This document shows positions 1-8,918 of a stretch of DNA of 64,000 bases, one piece after another; the stretch's first letter is position 1, and every line of letters starts with the position of its first letter. A program made the position numbers and the translations under genes. The stretch is from Pseudomonas sp. HN11. Its GTDB lineage: Bacteria > Pseudomonadota > Gammaproteobacteria > Pseudomonadales > Pseudomonadaceae. The stretch spans positions 5,411,501 through 5,475,500 of the forward strand of contig NZ_CP089985.1 of assembly GCF_021390155.1 (NCBI RefSeq), read 5' to 3'. Under the pieces are notes generated by a model. That model worked only from the letters and a program-made list of their open reading frames with translations, was not told the origin of the DNA and searched no databases.

Positions 1-2
1 GA

Positions 3-176
3 GAACGGGAGGTCCTCAGGTGGTCCGGCATGGGCAAGACCGCCTCAGACATCGCCACCATCCTGTGCTTGTCCGAGCGTACGGTTGGCTTTCATATGAG
101 CAGGTGCTTCATAAAGCTTGGGGTCAATAACAAAATTGCCGCTGTGCTCTGTGCCGCGCGTAGCGGGATTATTTGA
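3..176 (+). CDS. LuxR-type DNA-binding regulator, C-terminal fragment
   Basis: The window opens inside an open frame of 57 codons ending in TGA at 174-176. It begins ERE-VL-W-GMGKTASDIA and continues with LSERTVGFHM and KLGVNNKIAAV. This is the helix-turn-helix of the LuxR/FixJ family, where the usual pattern is EREVL, IA, LS..TV..H and KLGV.n...A. The sensing domain lies outside the window, so the inducer cannot be inferred; acyl-homoserine-lactone responders and orphan LuxR proteins are both possible. Confidence 0.8.
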   Translation, partial: EREVLRWSGMGKTASDIATILCLSERTVGFHMSRCFIKLGVNNKIAAVLCAARSGII

Positions 177-335
177 CCGACAAAGAAACACCGCATGTAT
201 TCACGCTGAAAAAAACGTAACATTTACGGCCAATTCTGAGTGTTGAGCAGCCCATCGGGCGCCGCCCGCAGTTCATTCAGACGGTTCGGCCCGTTATTGC
301 CGAACACCCATCGTTTAACCAGAGCCTCCCCCGCC

Positions 336-1460
336 ATGCCCCTGCTCGAAAGCCCCTTCGCCCAGCTCGATCTGATCCGCCAGCCAGAGCAACATAACGA
401 TCCGCTGCAAGCCTTCGATGCCGCCGACGAGTACCTGCTCCATTATCTGGCCGAACAGCAACCGACTACGGCGACGCGCGTGCTGGTGCTCAATGACAGC
501 TTCGGCGCCCTGGCCGCCAGCCTTCAGGGGCAGGTGCAGGTCACGTCCAGCGGTGATTCGTTTCTGGCCGCCCAAGGCTTGGAGAAAAACCTGGTACGCA
601 ACGGCAAGGCTTTTGACGCTGTGCCGTTTATCCCAGCTAGCCAAATCCCGTCCGGGCCTTTCGACCGCGTGCTGATCCGCGTGCCAAAAACCCTGGCGCT
701 GCTTGAAGAACAATTGATCCGCCTGCAAGGGCAACTGGCACCGGGCGCGCATGTCGTCGCAGGGGCGATGATCAAGCACTTGCCAAGGGCGGCGGGCGAG
801 TTACTGGAGCGCTACATCGGGCCGATGCAGGCGTCGCTAGCGGTGAAGAAGGCGCGCTTGCTGATCGCCACCGCTGACGACCGTCCCGTGGCCGTCTCGC
901 CCTACCCCACCCGCTATAACTTGGAAGCACCGGCCATCGAACTGCTGAACCACGCCAACGTGTTCTGCCGCGAAAGCCTGGACATCGGCACCCGCGCGTT
1001 CCTGCCCCACCTGCCGAAAAACCTGGGCAATGCCCGGGTGGCGGACCTGGGTTGCGGCAACGGCGTGTTGGCGATTGCCAGCGCCATGCAAAACCCCGAA
1101 GCGCAGTACACCTTGGTAGACGAGTCCTATATGGCCGTGCAGTCGGCGGCCGAAAACTGGCAAGCCGCCCTGGGTGATCGCGATGCAGTCGTACGCGCCG
1201 CCGATGGCCTGGCTGGCCAGGAACCTGGCTCGTTGGACGTGGTGCTGTGCAACCCGCCCTTTCACCAGCAACAGGTCGTCGGTGACTTCCTCGCCTGGCG
1301 CATGTTCCAACAGGCGCGGGAAGCCCTGGTGGTTGGTGGCGCCCTCTATATAGTCGGCAATCGCCATCTGGGCTATCACACCAAGCTGGCGCGTTTGTTC
1401 AGGGGTGTCGAGCAAGTCGCCACCACGCCAAAATTCGTGATTCTCAAAGCGCGCAAATAA
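336..1460 (+). CDS. rlmG: 23S rRNA (guanine-N2)-methyltransferase RlmG
   Basis: A 374-residue class I methyltransferase. The C-terminal half has the SAM-binding motif VADLGCGNGVLAIA (about residues 248-261) and the amino-methyltransferase signature NPPFH (about 308-312), as in RlmG/RsmC enzymes that methylate guanine N2 in rRNA. RlmG methylates G1835 of 23S rRNA in E. coli. The frame is open from a GTG at 240, but I chose the ATG at 336 because the protein then starts MPLLESPFAQLDLIRQ, the usual N-terminus in Pseudomonas as I recall it. The ribosome-binding site is weak. A terminator follows directly. Confidence 0.88.
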   Translation: MPLLESPFAQLDLIRQPEQHNDPLQAFDAADEYLLHYLAEQQPTTATRVLVLNDSFGALAASLQGQVQVTSSGDSFLAAQGLEKNLVRNGKAFDAVPFIPASQIPSGPFDRVLIRVPKTLALLEEQLIRLQGQLAPGAHVVAGAMIKHLPRAAGELLERYIGPMQASLAVKKARLLIATADDRPVAVSPYPTRYNLEAPAIELLNHANVFCRESLDIGTRAFLPHLPKNLGNARVADLGCGNGVLAIASAMQNPEAQYTLVDESYMAVQSAAENWQAALGDRDAVVRAADGLAGQEPGSLDVVLCNPPFHQQQVVGDFLAWRMFQQAREALVVGGALYIVGNRHLGYHTKLARLFRGVEQVATTPKFVILKARK

Positions 1461-1493
1461 AAAAACCCTGCTCATCTCGCGACAAGCAGGGTT
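1461..1493 (+). terminator. Intrinsic terminator after rlmG
   Basis: AACCCTGC (1464-1471) pairs with GCAGGGTT (1486-1493) across a 14-base loop, and an A-rich tract precedes the stem. It sits directly after the rlmG stop, between convergent rlmG and the cio operon. Confidence 0.6.
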
Positions 1494-1499
1494 GAAAAG

Positions 1500-1517
1500 C
1501 CGGGCCGCAAGGCCCGG
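1500..1517 (-). terminator. GC-rich hairpin at the end of the cio operon
   Basis: CCGGGCC (1500-1506), GCAA loop, GGCCCGG (1511-1517). It lies 10 bases beyond the stop of the last cio operon gene on the minus strand. On that strand it is followed by GCTTTTC, a weak T-tract, so termination strength is uncertain. Confidence 0.5.
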
Positions 1518-1526
1518 ATCGGGATG

Positions 1527-1694
1527 TCAGTGAGTGGTCAGGCCCGCCGCATTCATGAACATGCGCATCAGGCTTGCCACGATGAACAGGGCCAGCACAC
1601 TGCCGGTCCAGATCATCGCCAGCCACCCCAGGCGCCGCCACAACGGCTGCTTCTCGGCCTGTTCGATCTCGTGCAACGTAGGTTTGCCGGACAT
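1527..1694 (-). CDS. DUF2474 small membrane protein of the CIO operon
   Basis: A 55-residue protein starting MSGKPTLHEIEQ, with one transmembrane helix (WLAMIWTGSVLALFIVASL, about residues 25-43). It is preceded by a strong AGGAGGG ribosome-binding site and starts 12 bases after the cioB stop. Its place after cioA-cioB matches the DUF2474 proteins found behind cyanide-insensitive oxidase genes. By analogy with CydX of cytochrome bd it may be a small accessory subunit; that role is inference from position, size and topology. Confidence 0.82.
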   Translation of the reverse strand: MSGKPTLHEIEQAEKQPLWRRLGWLAMIWTGSVLALFIVASLMRMFMNAAGLTTH

Positions 1695-1706
1695 GAGACG
1701 ACCCTC

Positions 1707-2714
1707 CTAGTGATAACCGTCTTCGTGGGTGACCTTGCCGCGGAACACATAGTAGCTCCAGAAGGTGTAGCCCAGGATGAACGGGATGATGAACAAGGTG
1801 CCGACCAGCATGAAGCCTTGGCTCTGCGGCGGCGCGGCGGCGTCCCAGATCGACACGGAGGGCGGAATGATGTTCGGCCACAGGCTGATGCCCAACCCGC
1901 TGTAGCCCAGGAAGATCAGCACCAATGTCAGCAGGAACGGCGTGTAGTGCGCATTGCGTGCCACGGCGCGGAACAGGCCGTACATGGTCACCAGCACCAG
2001 GATCGGCACTGGCAGGAACCAGAACAGGTTCGGCAAAGTGAACCAGCGCGAGGCGATTTCCGGGTGCGTCAATGGCGTCCAGATGCTCACGATGCCGATC
2101 ACCGCCAGCACCACGAAAGCCAGTGGTCGTGCCAGGTTGTGCATCTTTTCCTGCAAAGGGCCTTCGGTTTTCATGATCAGCCAGGTGCAGCCGAGCAACG
2201 CATAGGCGACGATCAGCGCCACGCCGCAGAACATCGTGAACGGCGTGGCCCAGTCCAGCGAACCGCCGGCAAACTGGCGATTTACCACGGGGATGCCGTC
2301 GATAAACGCCCCCAGCGCCACGCCTTGGAAGAACGTCGCCGCCAATGAGCCGCCGATAAACGCCTTGTCCCACAGGTGACGCTTGTGGTCCTTGGCTTTG
2401 AAGCGAAACTCGAAGGCCACGCCACGGAAGATCAAACCGATCAACATCAGGATGAGCGGCAGGTACAGCGCCGACAACACCACCGAATACGCCAGCGGGA
2501 AGGCGCCAAACAACGCCGCGCCGCCCAGTACCAGCCAGGTTTCGTTACCGTCCCAGACCGGGGCCACGGTGTTCATCATCACGTCACGGTCAGTCTTGCC
2601 CGGAATAAACGGAAAGAGGATACCGATACCCAGGTCGAAGCCGTCCATGACCACGTACATCATGATGCCGAAGATGATGATCACAGCCCAGATCAGCGGA
2701 AGATCAATACCCAT
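1707..2714 (-). CDS. cioB: Cyanide-insensitive terminal oxidase subunit II (CioB)
   Basis: A 335-residue multi-helix membrane protein of the CydB/CioB family, starting MGIDLPLIWAVIIIFGIMMY with the family segment DGFDLGIGILFPF and later DRDVMMNTVAPVWDGNETWLV. With CioA it forms a bd-type quinol oxidase that reduces oxygen at the cytoplasmic membrane and resists cyanide. The open frame runs upstream to 2765; I chose the ATG at 2714 because it follows AAGGGGAATTGAG and the frame before it lies inside cioA. The start is one base after the cioA stop, indicating coupled translation. Confidence 0.94.
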   Translation of the reverse strand: MGIDLPLIWAVIIIFGIMMYVVMDGFDLGIGILFPFIPGKTDRDVMMNTVAPVWDGNETWLVLGGAALFGAFPLAYSVVLSALYLPLILMLIGLIFRGVAFEFRFKAKDHKRHLWDKAFIGGSLAATFFQGVALGAFIDGIPVVNRQFAGGSLDWATPFTMFCGVALIVAYALLGCTWLIMKTEGPLQEKMHNLARPLAFVVLAVIGIVSIWTPLTHPEIASRWFTLPNLFWFLPVPILVLVTMYGLFRAVARNAHYTPFLLTLVLIFLGYSGLGISLWPNIIPPSVSIWDAAAPPQSQGFMLVGTLFIIPFILGYTFWSYYVFRGKVTHEDGYH

Positions 2715-2715
2715 C

Positions 2716-4155
2716 TCAATTCCCCTTGTGCTGGATGTCGTCATGGTCGTTGTCGGTGCCGTCATCGGCGGCGGACAACGGACGAGCCGGCGTGCGTTTC
2801 TGACCAGGCCCCCCGTGGGTGGGCTCGGTGCTTTCGTGGGTCACAGGGCCTTTGCGCACCAGGCGCATCATGTAGCCCAAGCCCGCGCCGAACAGCGCGA
2901 AATACACCACCACGAACAGCACCAGGGTGATAGTCATCTGTGCAAGGCTATGCCCGGAGGAAGCATCCGCCGTGCGCATCAAGCCATAGACCACCCACGG
3001 CTGGCGGCCGATCTCGGTGGTGAACCAGCCCGCAAGGATCGCAATCAGGCCGGAAGGGCCCATCCACAACGCCAGGTACAGGAACGGCTTGGACGTGTAC
3101 ATTTTGTCGCCCCGGCGCAGCCAGAGGCTGAACAGGCCGGTGAAGATCATCAGGAAGCCCAGGCCGACCATGACCCGGAACGACCAGAACACGATGGTCG
3201 AGTTGGGGCGGTCTTCAGGCGGGAACTCCTTGAGGGCCGGCACCTGCTTGTCCAGGGAATGGGTGAGGATCAGGCTGCCCAGATACGGGATCTCGACCGC
3301 GTATTTGGTTTTTTCGGCCTTCATGTCGGGCCAGCCGAACAGGATCAGCGGCGTCGGCTCATTGCCGATATTTTCCCAGTGGCCTTCAATCGCGGCAATT
3401 TTCGCCGGCTGGTGCTTCAAGGTATTGAGGCCATGGAAGTCACCGATCACTGCTTGTATAGGCGCGACGATCAGGGCCATCCACATCGCCATCGAGAGCA
3501 TCTTGCGGATCGCCGGGTTGTCCTTGCCACGCAGCAAGTGCCAGGCCGCCGAGGAGCCGACGAAGAACGCGGTTGCCACAAAGGCCGCCGTGGCCATGTG
3601 TGCCAGGCGATACGGGAATGACGGGTTGAACACGACAGCGAACCAATCGGTCGGGATCACACGGCCATCAATGATTTCAAAGCCCTGAGGCGTCTGCATC
3701 CAACTGTTGGACGAGAGGATCCAGAACGTGGAAATCAATGTACCGATGGCCACCATTACGGTGGAGAAGAAGTGCAGGTTGCGCCCCACCTTGTTCCAAC
3801 CGAACAGCATCACGCCCAGGAAACCGGCCTCTAGGAAGAAGGCCGTGAGCACTTCGTACGTAAGAAGCGGCCCGGTGACGGCGCCGGCAAAGTCCGAGAA
3901 ACGACTCCAGTTGGTACCGAACTGGTAGGCCATGACCAACCCGGAGACCACGCCCATGCCGAAGTTGACGGCAAAGATCTTCGACCAGAAGTGGTAGAGG
4001 TCACGGTAAGTGTCGTTGTGCGTCTTGAGCCATAAGCCTTCCAGCACCGCAAGGTAACTGGCCAGGCCGATGGTGATCGCCGGGAACAGGATGTGAAAGG
4101 AGATGGTGAACGCAAATTGAATTCGGGCGAGATCTAGCGCCTCCAAACCGAACAT
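2716..4155 (-). CDS. cioA: Cyanide-insensitive terminal oxidase subunit I (CioA)
   Basis: A 479-residue CydA-family quinol oxidase subunit starting MFGLEALDLARIQFAFTISF, with the heme-ligand helix FTISFHILFPAITIG near the N-terminus and GWFTTEIGRQPWVVYG in the C-terminal half. The length fits CioA-type subunits, which have a shorter Q-loop than E. coli CydA. The frame is open upstream to 4215; the ATG at 4155 follows GAGGAAGACTT. First gene of the operon cioA-cioB-DUF2474, with a consensus ANR/FNR site about 160 bases upstream, so oxygen-responsive control is likely. Confidence 0.95.
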   Translation of the reverse strand: MFGLEALDLARIQFAFTISFHILFPAITIGLASYLAVLEGLWLKTHNDTYRDLYHFWSKIFAVNFGMGVVSGLVMAYQFGTNWSRFSDFAGAVTGPLLTYEVLTAFFLEAGFLGVMLFGWNKVGRNLHFFSTVMVAIGTLISTFWILSSNSWMQTPQGFEIIDGRVIPTDWFAVVFNPSFPYRLAHMATAAFVATAFFVGSSAAWHLLRGKDNPAIRKMLSMAMWMALIVAPIQAVIGDFHGLNTLKHQPAKIAAIEGHWENIGNEPTPLILFGWPDMKAEKTKYAVEIPYLGSLILTHSLDKQVPALKEFPPEDRPNSTIVFWSFRVMVGLGFLMIFTGLFSLWLRRGDKMYTSKPFLYLALWMGPSGLIAILAGWFTTEIGRQPWVVYGLMRTADASSGHSLAQMTITLVLFVVVYFALFGAGLGYMMRLVRKGPVTHESTEPTHGGPGQKRTPARPLSAADDGTDNDHDDIQHKGN

Positions 4156-4311
4156 AAGTCTTCCTCTGTCAGGTAATACCGGCTGCTGGCGGGAGCCTGC
4201 ACCCACTGCCCCCACGGATATGGAGTCTGGCGAATTTCAATTCGTTTCTTTTTTAATCCACCGCGTAGGGAATCTGGCCCCAAGGCCGCCAGGTCGATGC
4301 CCATACGGACA

Positions 4312-4325
4312 TTGATCTGGATCAA
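4312..4325. promoter_or_regulatory. ANR/FNR box upstream of cioA
   Basis: TTGAT-CTGG-ATCAA is a perfect match to the FNR/ANR consensus TTGATNNNNATCAA. Its centre is about 163 bases upstream of the cioA start. In P. aeruginosa ANR represses cioAB under low oxygen (established knowledge); the same role here is inference. Confidence 0.75.
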
Positions 4326-4403
4326 GCATTGCTGAAAGAGTAGTCCCATTTTCAGGAATGAACTGTGTGGTCTTTTGCCGCGTGACAGACTGCCTCAGCT
4401 CAG

Positions 4404-4437
4404 TTGTTGCAACTATTTGTTACAACTTAGTGATAAT
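4404..4437 (+). promoter_or_regulatory. Direct repeat and -10-like element before the MFS gene
   Basis: TTGTTGCAAC (4404-4413) and TTGTTACAAC (4417-4426) form a near-perfect direct repeat with a 13-base period; each half is itself nearly palindromic. TGATAAT at 4431-4437 resembles a -10 hexamer and lies 36 bases before the MFS start. Together they could be a promoter with an operator. The rest of the 317-base gap 4156-4472 holds only the ANR box and the two start regions. Confidence 0.4.
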
Positions 4438-4472
4438 CTCGGCGCTCCCTCCGGCCCTGACCTGAACTCCCG

Positions 4473-5711
4473 ATGCCTAGTGAACCTGCGCTGTTGTTGC
4501 GTCACCACCGCCCTTTCATCGCGTTCTGGCTAGCGCGCATCTTCACCGCCAGCGGCTTTCAGATGCTCACCGTGGCCATCGGCTGGAACCTCTACCAACT
4601 GACGGGCAATGTGCTGGACCTGGGTTTGGTCGGCCTGGTGGAGTTTGTGCCGCGTGTGTTGTTCATGCTGCACACCGGGCATGTGGCCGACCGCTATGAA
4701 CGGCGTAAGGTCGCCGCCATCTGCCAGACTGTGCAGGCGCTGATTGCCCTGAGCCTGGCCATCGGCGGGCTGACCGGCAATGTGACCCGCGAGATGATCT
4801 TCGTCCTCGCCTTCCTGCTCGGCGCCGCGCGTTCGTTTGAAATGCCGACCACTCAGGCGCTGCTCCCGAGCATCGTGCCCAGCGCGCTGTTCCCACGGGC
4901 GGTGGCCTCGTCACAGTCGGCCCAACAATTGGCCACAATCGTCGCCCCGGCCCTTGGCGGTTTGCTCTACGCCTTCGGCAGCGTCTGGGTCTATGGCCCC
5001 ACAGTGGTGCTGTACCTGATCGCCTGCGTGCTGACCCTCAACCTGCCCGCCCGCCAGATGCCGCTTAACAAAGGCAAGGCCACCTTGGACTCGCTTCTGG
5101 CCGGCATCCGTTTTATCCGCAGCCGCCCGGACATCCTCGGCGCCATCTCCCTTGACCTGTTCGCCGTGTTGCTGGGCGGCGCCACCGCGTTGCTGCCGGT
5201 GTTCGCCAAGGACATCCTGCTGACCGGCGCCTGGGGCCTGGGGCTGCTGCGGTCGGCCCCAGCCGTGGGCGCGTTGTTGATGTCATTGTGGCTGGCGCGG
5301 TTCTCGGTGGACCGCCATGTGGGCCGCGTGATGTTCACCGCTGTCGGTGTGTTCGGCGTGGCGACTATCGCCTTCGGCCTTTCCACCTCCTTCTGGTTCT
5401 CCCTGGCGGTGCTGGTGGTGCTGGGGGCGGCAGACATGATCAGCATGGTCATTCGCGCCTCCTTCGTGCAATTGGAGACACCGGATGAAATGCGTGGCCG
5501 AGTCAGTGCGGTGAATGGCCTGTTTATCGGCGCGTCCAACCAGTTGGGCGAGTTTGAATCGGGGATTACCGCCCACTGGTTCGGCACCGTGCCCGCAGTG
5601 GTCATGGGCGGGATCGGTACGCTGGTGGTGACGGGGGTGTGGATCAAGCTGTTCCCAACCCTGGCCAACCGCGATCGCATGCATGTGCCGAAGGATGAGA
5701 AAAACACTTAA
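4473..5711 (+). CDS. MFS transporter (DHA3/EntS-like exporter)
   Basis: A 412-residue protein with about 12 hydrophobic segments. The loop between helices 2 and 3 reads GHVADRYERRKVA, the MFS signature (GxxaDrxxRr), placing it in the major facilitator superfamily. The layout resembles the DHA3 group that includes the enterobactin exporter EntS. The substrate is not evident. It is divergent from cioA and monocistronic. Nothing suggests damage. Confidence 0.82.
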   Translation: MPSEPALLLRHHRPFIAFWLARIFTASGFQMLTVAIGWNLYQLTGNVLDLGLVGLVEFVPRVLFMLHTGHVADRYERRKVAAICQTVQALIALSLAIGGLTGNVTREMIFVLAFLLGAARSFEMPTTQALLPSIVPSALFPRAVASSQSAQQLATIVAPALGGLLYAFGSVWVYGPTVVLYLIACVLTLNLPARQMPLNKGKATLDSLLAGIRFIRSRPDILGAISLDLFAVLLGGATALLPVFAKDILLTGAWGLGLLRSAPAVGALLMSLWLARFSVDRHVGRVMFTAVGVFGVATIAFGLSTSFWFSLAVLVVLGAADMISMVIRASFVQLETPDEMRGRVSAVNGLFIGASNQLGEFESGITAHWFGTVPAVVMGGIGTLVVTGVWIKLFPTLANRDRMHVPKDEKNT

Positions 5712-5866
5712 ACATCCTCATATCGATCCATTTCGCCGGTGCCTTAGCGACAAGCCCTCGTCATACATTAAAGGATGAAAGGGCTGATACCGGCGCAGGA
5801 ACTCTTCTTACCCACGCGACCACACAAAAGGAAATCATTGCCGCTGAATACTCCAGGACTACACCT

Positions 5867-8833
5867 ATGCATATTAGTTCTACGACCTTGCCTGCTCACC
5901 GTAAGCTAGCCGAGTCAGAGCTAGCCCCCAAAAACAACGCGCATCCACCAGCCCCCGCAAGCCAGCGGAATAAACGTTCTATTGATGCTGGACCAAGTTA
6001 CCAAAACAGCGTCAGCGCTGACCCCAAACCTGATAAAAACATCGGGACTGGTCAGAAAGTAACAGTACCCGTCAATGTAGGCCCAAACCCCAGCCTCGAC
6101 CCCGCCACCGCTGAGATTAAAGAGTCGTTCAAAACCGTCTCACAAGAAGCCTCCATTTTTCTCAAGAAAAAATTCGCCGAGATGGCAGCGAAGGCAACAA
6201 ACCCTGCCGATAAGGAAAAGTGGAATATAGACCCGGATAATACTTATCTGGTTACTTTCAACTACAACAAAACAGGCGACACCCCTTACCCCGCGAAAAT
6301 CGTCCAGAGAATCTCACTGACCGAGGCGCTGGTCACCAACGCACAAGATACGCCAGAAGGAAAAGGCTTCTTGGTGCCCTACTACGCAGGAGGCCCAGAA
6401 GTCATAGTCAAGCCCGACATAAAAGCCCAAAAGCCTCAGTCGAGTGACTTCTGGAGCCGCGCCAAGCCAAACCGTGAAGACGCTGACGTCACACATACCT
6501 ATCAAGGGATTTACATTGAATCCCCTGAATTGCCTGCACCGGTGTACAACGGAGGCAACCAAAGTCAGATCACGCCGGCAGAGTTCAAGAAGCTGATCTG
6601 GAAGGCCGACTTTAAAAAGCCCTACGATAAGTTTTTGGACAACTTCTGGAACAGTCACAAAGAACAATATCCGACGCTCGCCAAAGCATCCTTCACCAAA
6701 TCAGCCATGGCCCAACACCAAGAAGGTAGTTTGACTGCCGAGGGCCGAGAGCTGGCGTTGCGGGCTGCCGGTTTGCCAGACAGCCAAGTATCATGGCCGG
6801 ATATCACGTATGAGCAACTGAAAAAAAATCCTCCGAACGATCCCAATATTGAAATGGGCCTGCTAAAGATTGGCGACTATCAGTCCCCCGACCTTATGTA
6901 CATCACCGATACCAAAGTCAAACTGGACGCCAACGGGGAAAAGGTCCCTCCACTGACCCTGCTTTACATACCAGGGAACTCCTCGCCTATTCACACATTC
7001 AGCAGCCAGGCTGAAATGAAAAAGTGGCTCGCCGAGCAAATGACTGACCCGGTTAAACGTGCAGCGATCGCCGCGCACTTCCCCCTCAAGGACAAGCCCA
7101 ATGGCTTTTTGCACCCGGGTCTGGACAAGACACTCGAAAAGCTCGGGACTTGGCCAAAGGGCCTTTTCACACACAGCGGGTTGAAAACCGAGGAGTATCG
7201 GCGGTATGGCGACTTAGGGAACCCGCAAACAACCATCACGACAGAGCCCATCAAATTACCGTTCGATGAAATTGCAAAACGCCAAAAGGATCGCTCTTAT
7301 GCCGATGCCAACACCAAAATAACCACCGATTTAGATGTCCATAAAAAACATGTCCTTGAAGGGTTCGAAAAGGTTGCGAAAGCGGCGCTGTTTCTAGCCC
7401 CGTTGGCGTTGGTGATGCCTGAAGTCGAGATAGCGCTGAGCGTGTACTATCTGGCGACAGGGGTAATCACAGCAGGTATCGGGATCGACGATAAAATAAG
7501 AGGTAAACCAGACGGCGATAAGCGAATTATATTCGGCGTACTCAATGCTGCGCTGATAGTACTTCCCCATATCCTGAAAGGAGGGAGTGCTGGCGAAGCT
7601 GCTGCTAATGAAATCAAGCCCCCTGAGGCAATACCCGAAAAAGCGCCCGTGGCGGAAAGCACCGAGCCACCGCCATCTGCACCCGCGTCTGAAAATGAGG
7701 TTGAACCGCACGTCAATCGCCCGTCGGGTATTGACTCGAACGATATCAAGGATTACGCCGTTGAGCAGGGCGAACAACAGATCTCAGGCGTTAAGCCAAA
7801 CGCCAACGGTATCTATCAGGTCAAAGATGCCCGCGGTGAAGACCACTGGTTGATCAAAGTGACCTTTGACAAAGAGACCACCCGGGTATTTGAGATCAAG
7901 AGCGGTTTTAGACTGGATAGCGATACCGTCGAAATTATCGACCCTTTCACCCGAAAAACGGTGATGATCGTACGCAATACCGGGGACGAAACATGGGAAG
8001 TGGTTCGCGGACCGGGCGGTATAAAATTCCCATGGCAATCAAAAAGCCCCGCGGGCCAGCAGTTTGACCCTGGCGCTTATGATTATCCTGCAGAAGGAGA
8101 AGCTTCTTCGTCGAAAGTGAAGCAGAAGATTGATAAGCAGTTGAAAGACGATGCCAAGAAATTCCATAAAGCTGCAAAAACCAAACCCAGCCCCGTTCTC
8201 GACGACATCGCCAAGGATGCTTCGCCAACAGACGTTATCAATAGCGTCTACAAAAAATCACCCGGCATGATTATTGGCGAGGACCATTCCCAGTCTGCAG
8301 GGCTGCGGTTCCTCATCGACCAGGCAGGCGAATTCAAGAAGAACAACGTCATGGTCTTGTATTCGGAAGGCTTTGAGCACTCGCTTCAACCTGACCTGGA
8401 TCACTTCTTCGAAACAGGGGAATTCTCCCCTGCACTCAGGAACAACTTGAGACTCATAGACCGCTCACACGCAGGCCATGAGCCCTACACCAATAGAGAA
8501 TTGCTGTTAACCATGCGAAAACATGGTATTCGCATCAAAGCGATTGATGTGCCGTCCGTGGAACCCAAGACCACTCGCCTTAAAAACATGAACTACTACG
8601 CGAGCAAGGTGATTGAACACGACCAAGCGGCAAACCCTCAAGCAAAATGGGTGGCACGCGTCGGAAGCGATCACGTGTTCACCTACGACGGAGAACCGCC
8701 AATCCGAGGTATCAGTCAAATGACCGGCGCAACGGGCGTTTCCGTCGACGACGCGCCGGCAAATCAGGCAACGACGGTCACTCAATCGCGAGACAAAACC
8801 GAAATCTTCATTGATCTCAAGCGGCTCGATTAA
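5867..8833 (+). CDS. Large toxin-like protein with C-terminal GxxH (TIKI/ChaN-like) domain
   Basis: A 988-residue protein with no signal peptide, a low-complexity Pro/Ala-rich N-terminus (residues 1-80), and a middle part containing LYIPGNSSPIHTF and a following RAAIAAHFPLKD, resembling the DUF6543 dermonecrotic-toxin-like proteins of Pseudomonas. Hydrophobic stretches lie near 500-535 and 550-570. The C-terminal 200 residues carry GEDH (804-807), EGF (about 836-838) and GSDH (933-936), the spacing expected for a TIKI/TraB/ChaN/EreA-type metal-binding fold. Its base composition is visibly more AT-rich than its neighbours, suggesting transfer. No secretion or immunity gene is adjacent. The function as a secreted toxin is inference; domain identity needs a profile search. 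Confidence 0.6.
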   Translation: MHISSTTLPAHRKLAESELAPKNNAHPPAPASQRNKRSIDAGPSYQNSVSADPKPDKNIGTGQKVTVPVNVGPNPSLDPATAEIKESFKTVSQEASIFLKKKFAEMAAKATNPADKEKWNIDPDNTYLVTFNYNKTGDTPYPAKIVQRISLTEALVTNAQDTPEGKGFLVPYYAGGPEVIVKPDIKAQKPQSSDFWSRAKPNREDADVTHTYQGIYIESPELPAPVYNGGNQSQITPAEFKKLIWKADFKKPYDKFLDNFWNSHKEQYPTLAKASFTKSAMAQHQEGSLTAEGRELALRAAGLPDSQVSWPDITYEQLKKNPPNDPNIEMGLLKIGDYQSPDLMYITDTKVKLDANGEKVPPLTLLYIPGNSSPIHTFSSQAEMKKWLAEQMTDPVKRAAIAAHFPLKDKPNGFLHPGLDKTLEKLGTWPKGLFTHSGLKTEEYRRYGDLGNPQTTITTEPIKLPFDEIAKRQKDRSYADANTKITTDLDVHKKHVLEGFEKVAKAALFLAPLALVMPEVEIALSVYYLATGVITAGIGIDDKIRGKPDGDKRIIFGVLNAALIVLPHILKGGSAGEAAANEIKPPEAIPEKAPVAESTEPPPSAPASENEVEPHVNRPSGIDSNDIKDYAVEQGEQQISGVKPNANGIYQVKDARGEDHWLIKVTFDKETTRVFEIKSGFRLDSDTVEIIDPFTRKTVMIVRNTGDETWEVVRGPGGIKFPWQSKSPAGQQFDPGAYDYPAEGEASSSKVKQKIDKQLKDDAKKFHKAAKTKPSPVLDDIAKDASPTDVINSVYKKSPGMIIGEDHSQSAGLRFLIDQAGEFKKNNVMVLYSEGFEHSLQPDLDHFFETGEFSPALRNNLRLIDRSHAGHEPYTNRELLLTMRKHGIRIKAIDVPSVEPKTTRLKNMNYYASKVIEHDQAANPQAKWVARVGSDHVFTYDGEPPIRGISQMTGATGVSVDDAPANQATTVTQSRDKTEIFIDLKRLD

Positions 8834-8845
8834 CGGACGTACCGA

Positions 8846-8887
8846 GCCACCGATTTTCACGAGCATTGGGACTTGAAAATCGGTGGC
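8846..8887. terminator. Bidirectional terminator, 14-bp stem
   Basis: GCCACCGATTTTCA (8846-8859) pairs perfectly with TGAAAATCGGTGGC (8874-8887) around a 14-base loop. It lies between the convergent toxin-like gene and the molybdenum oxidoreductase operon, so it probably ends both transcripts. Confidence 0.7.
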
Positions 8888-8918
8888 TGCGTTTCGCGGC
8901 GTTAGCAAGCCTATTGCG

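Noticed and set aside
1524..3621. Long plus-strand ORFs opposite cioA and cioB
   Set aside because: They are antisense shadows of GC-rich coding DNA; their proteins are low-complexity His/Gln/Arg-rich with no domain.
4134..4349. 71-residue minus-strand ORF overlapping the cioA start region
   Set aside because: It spans the ANR box and the cioA leader, has no family pattern, and begins upstream of a well-supported operon start.
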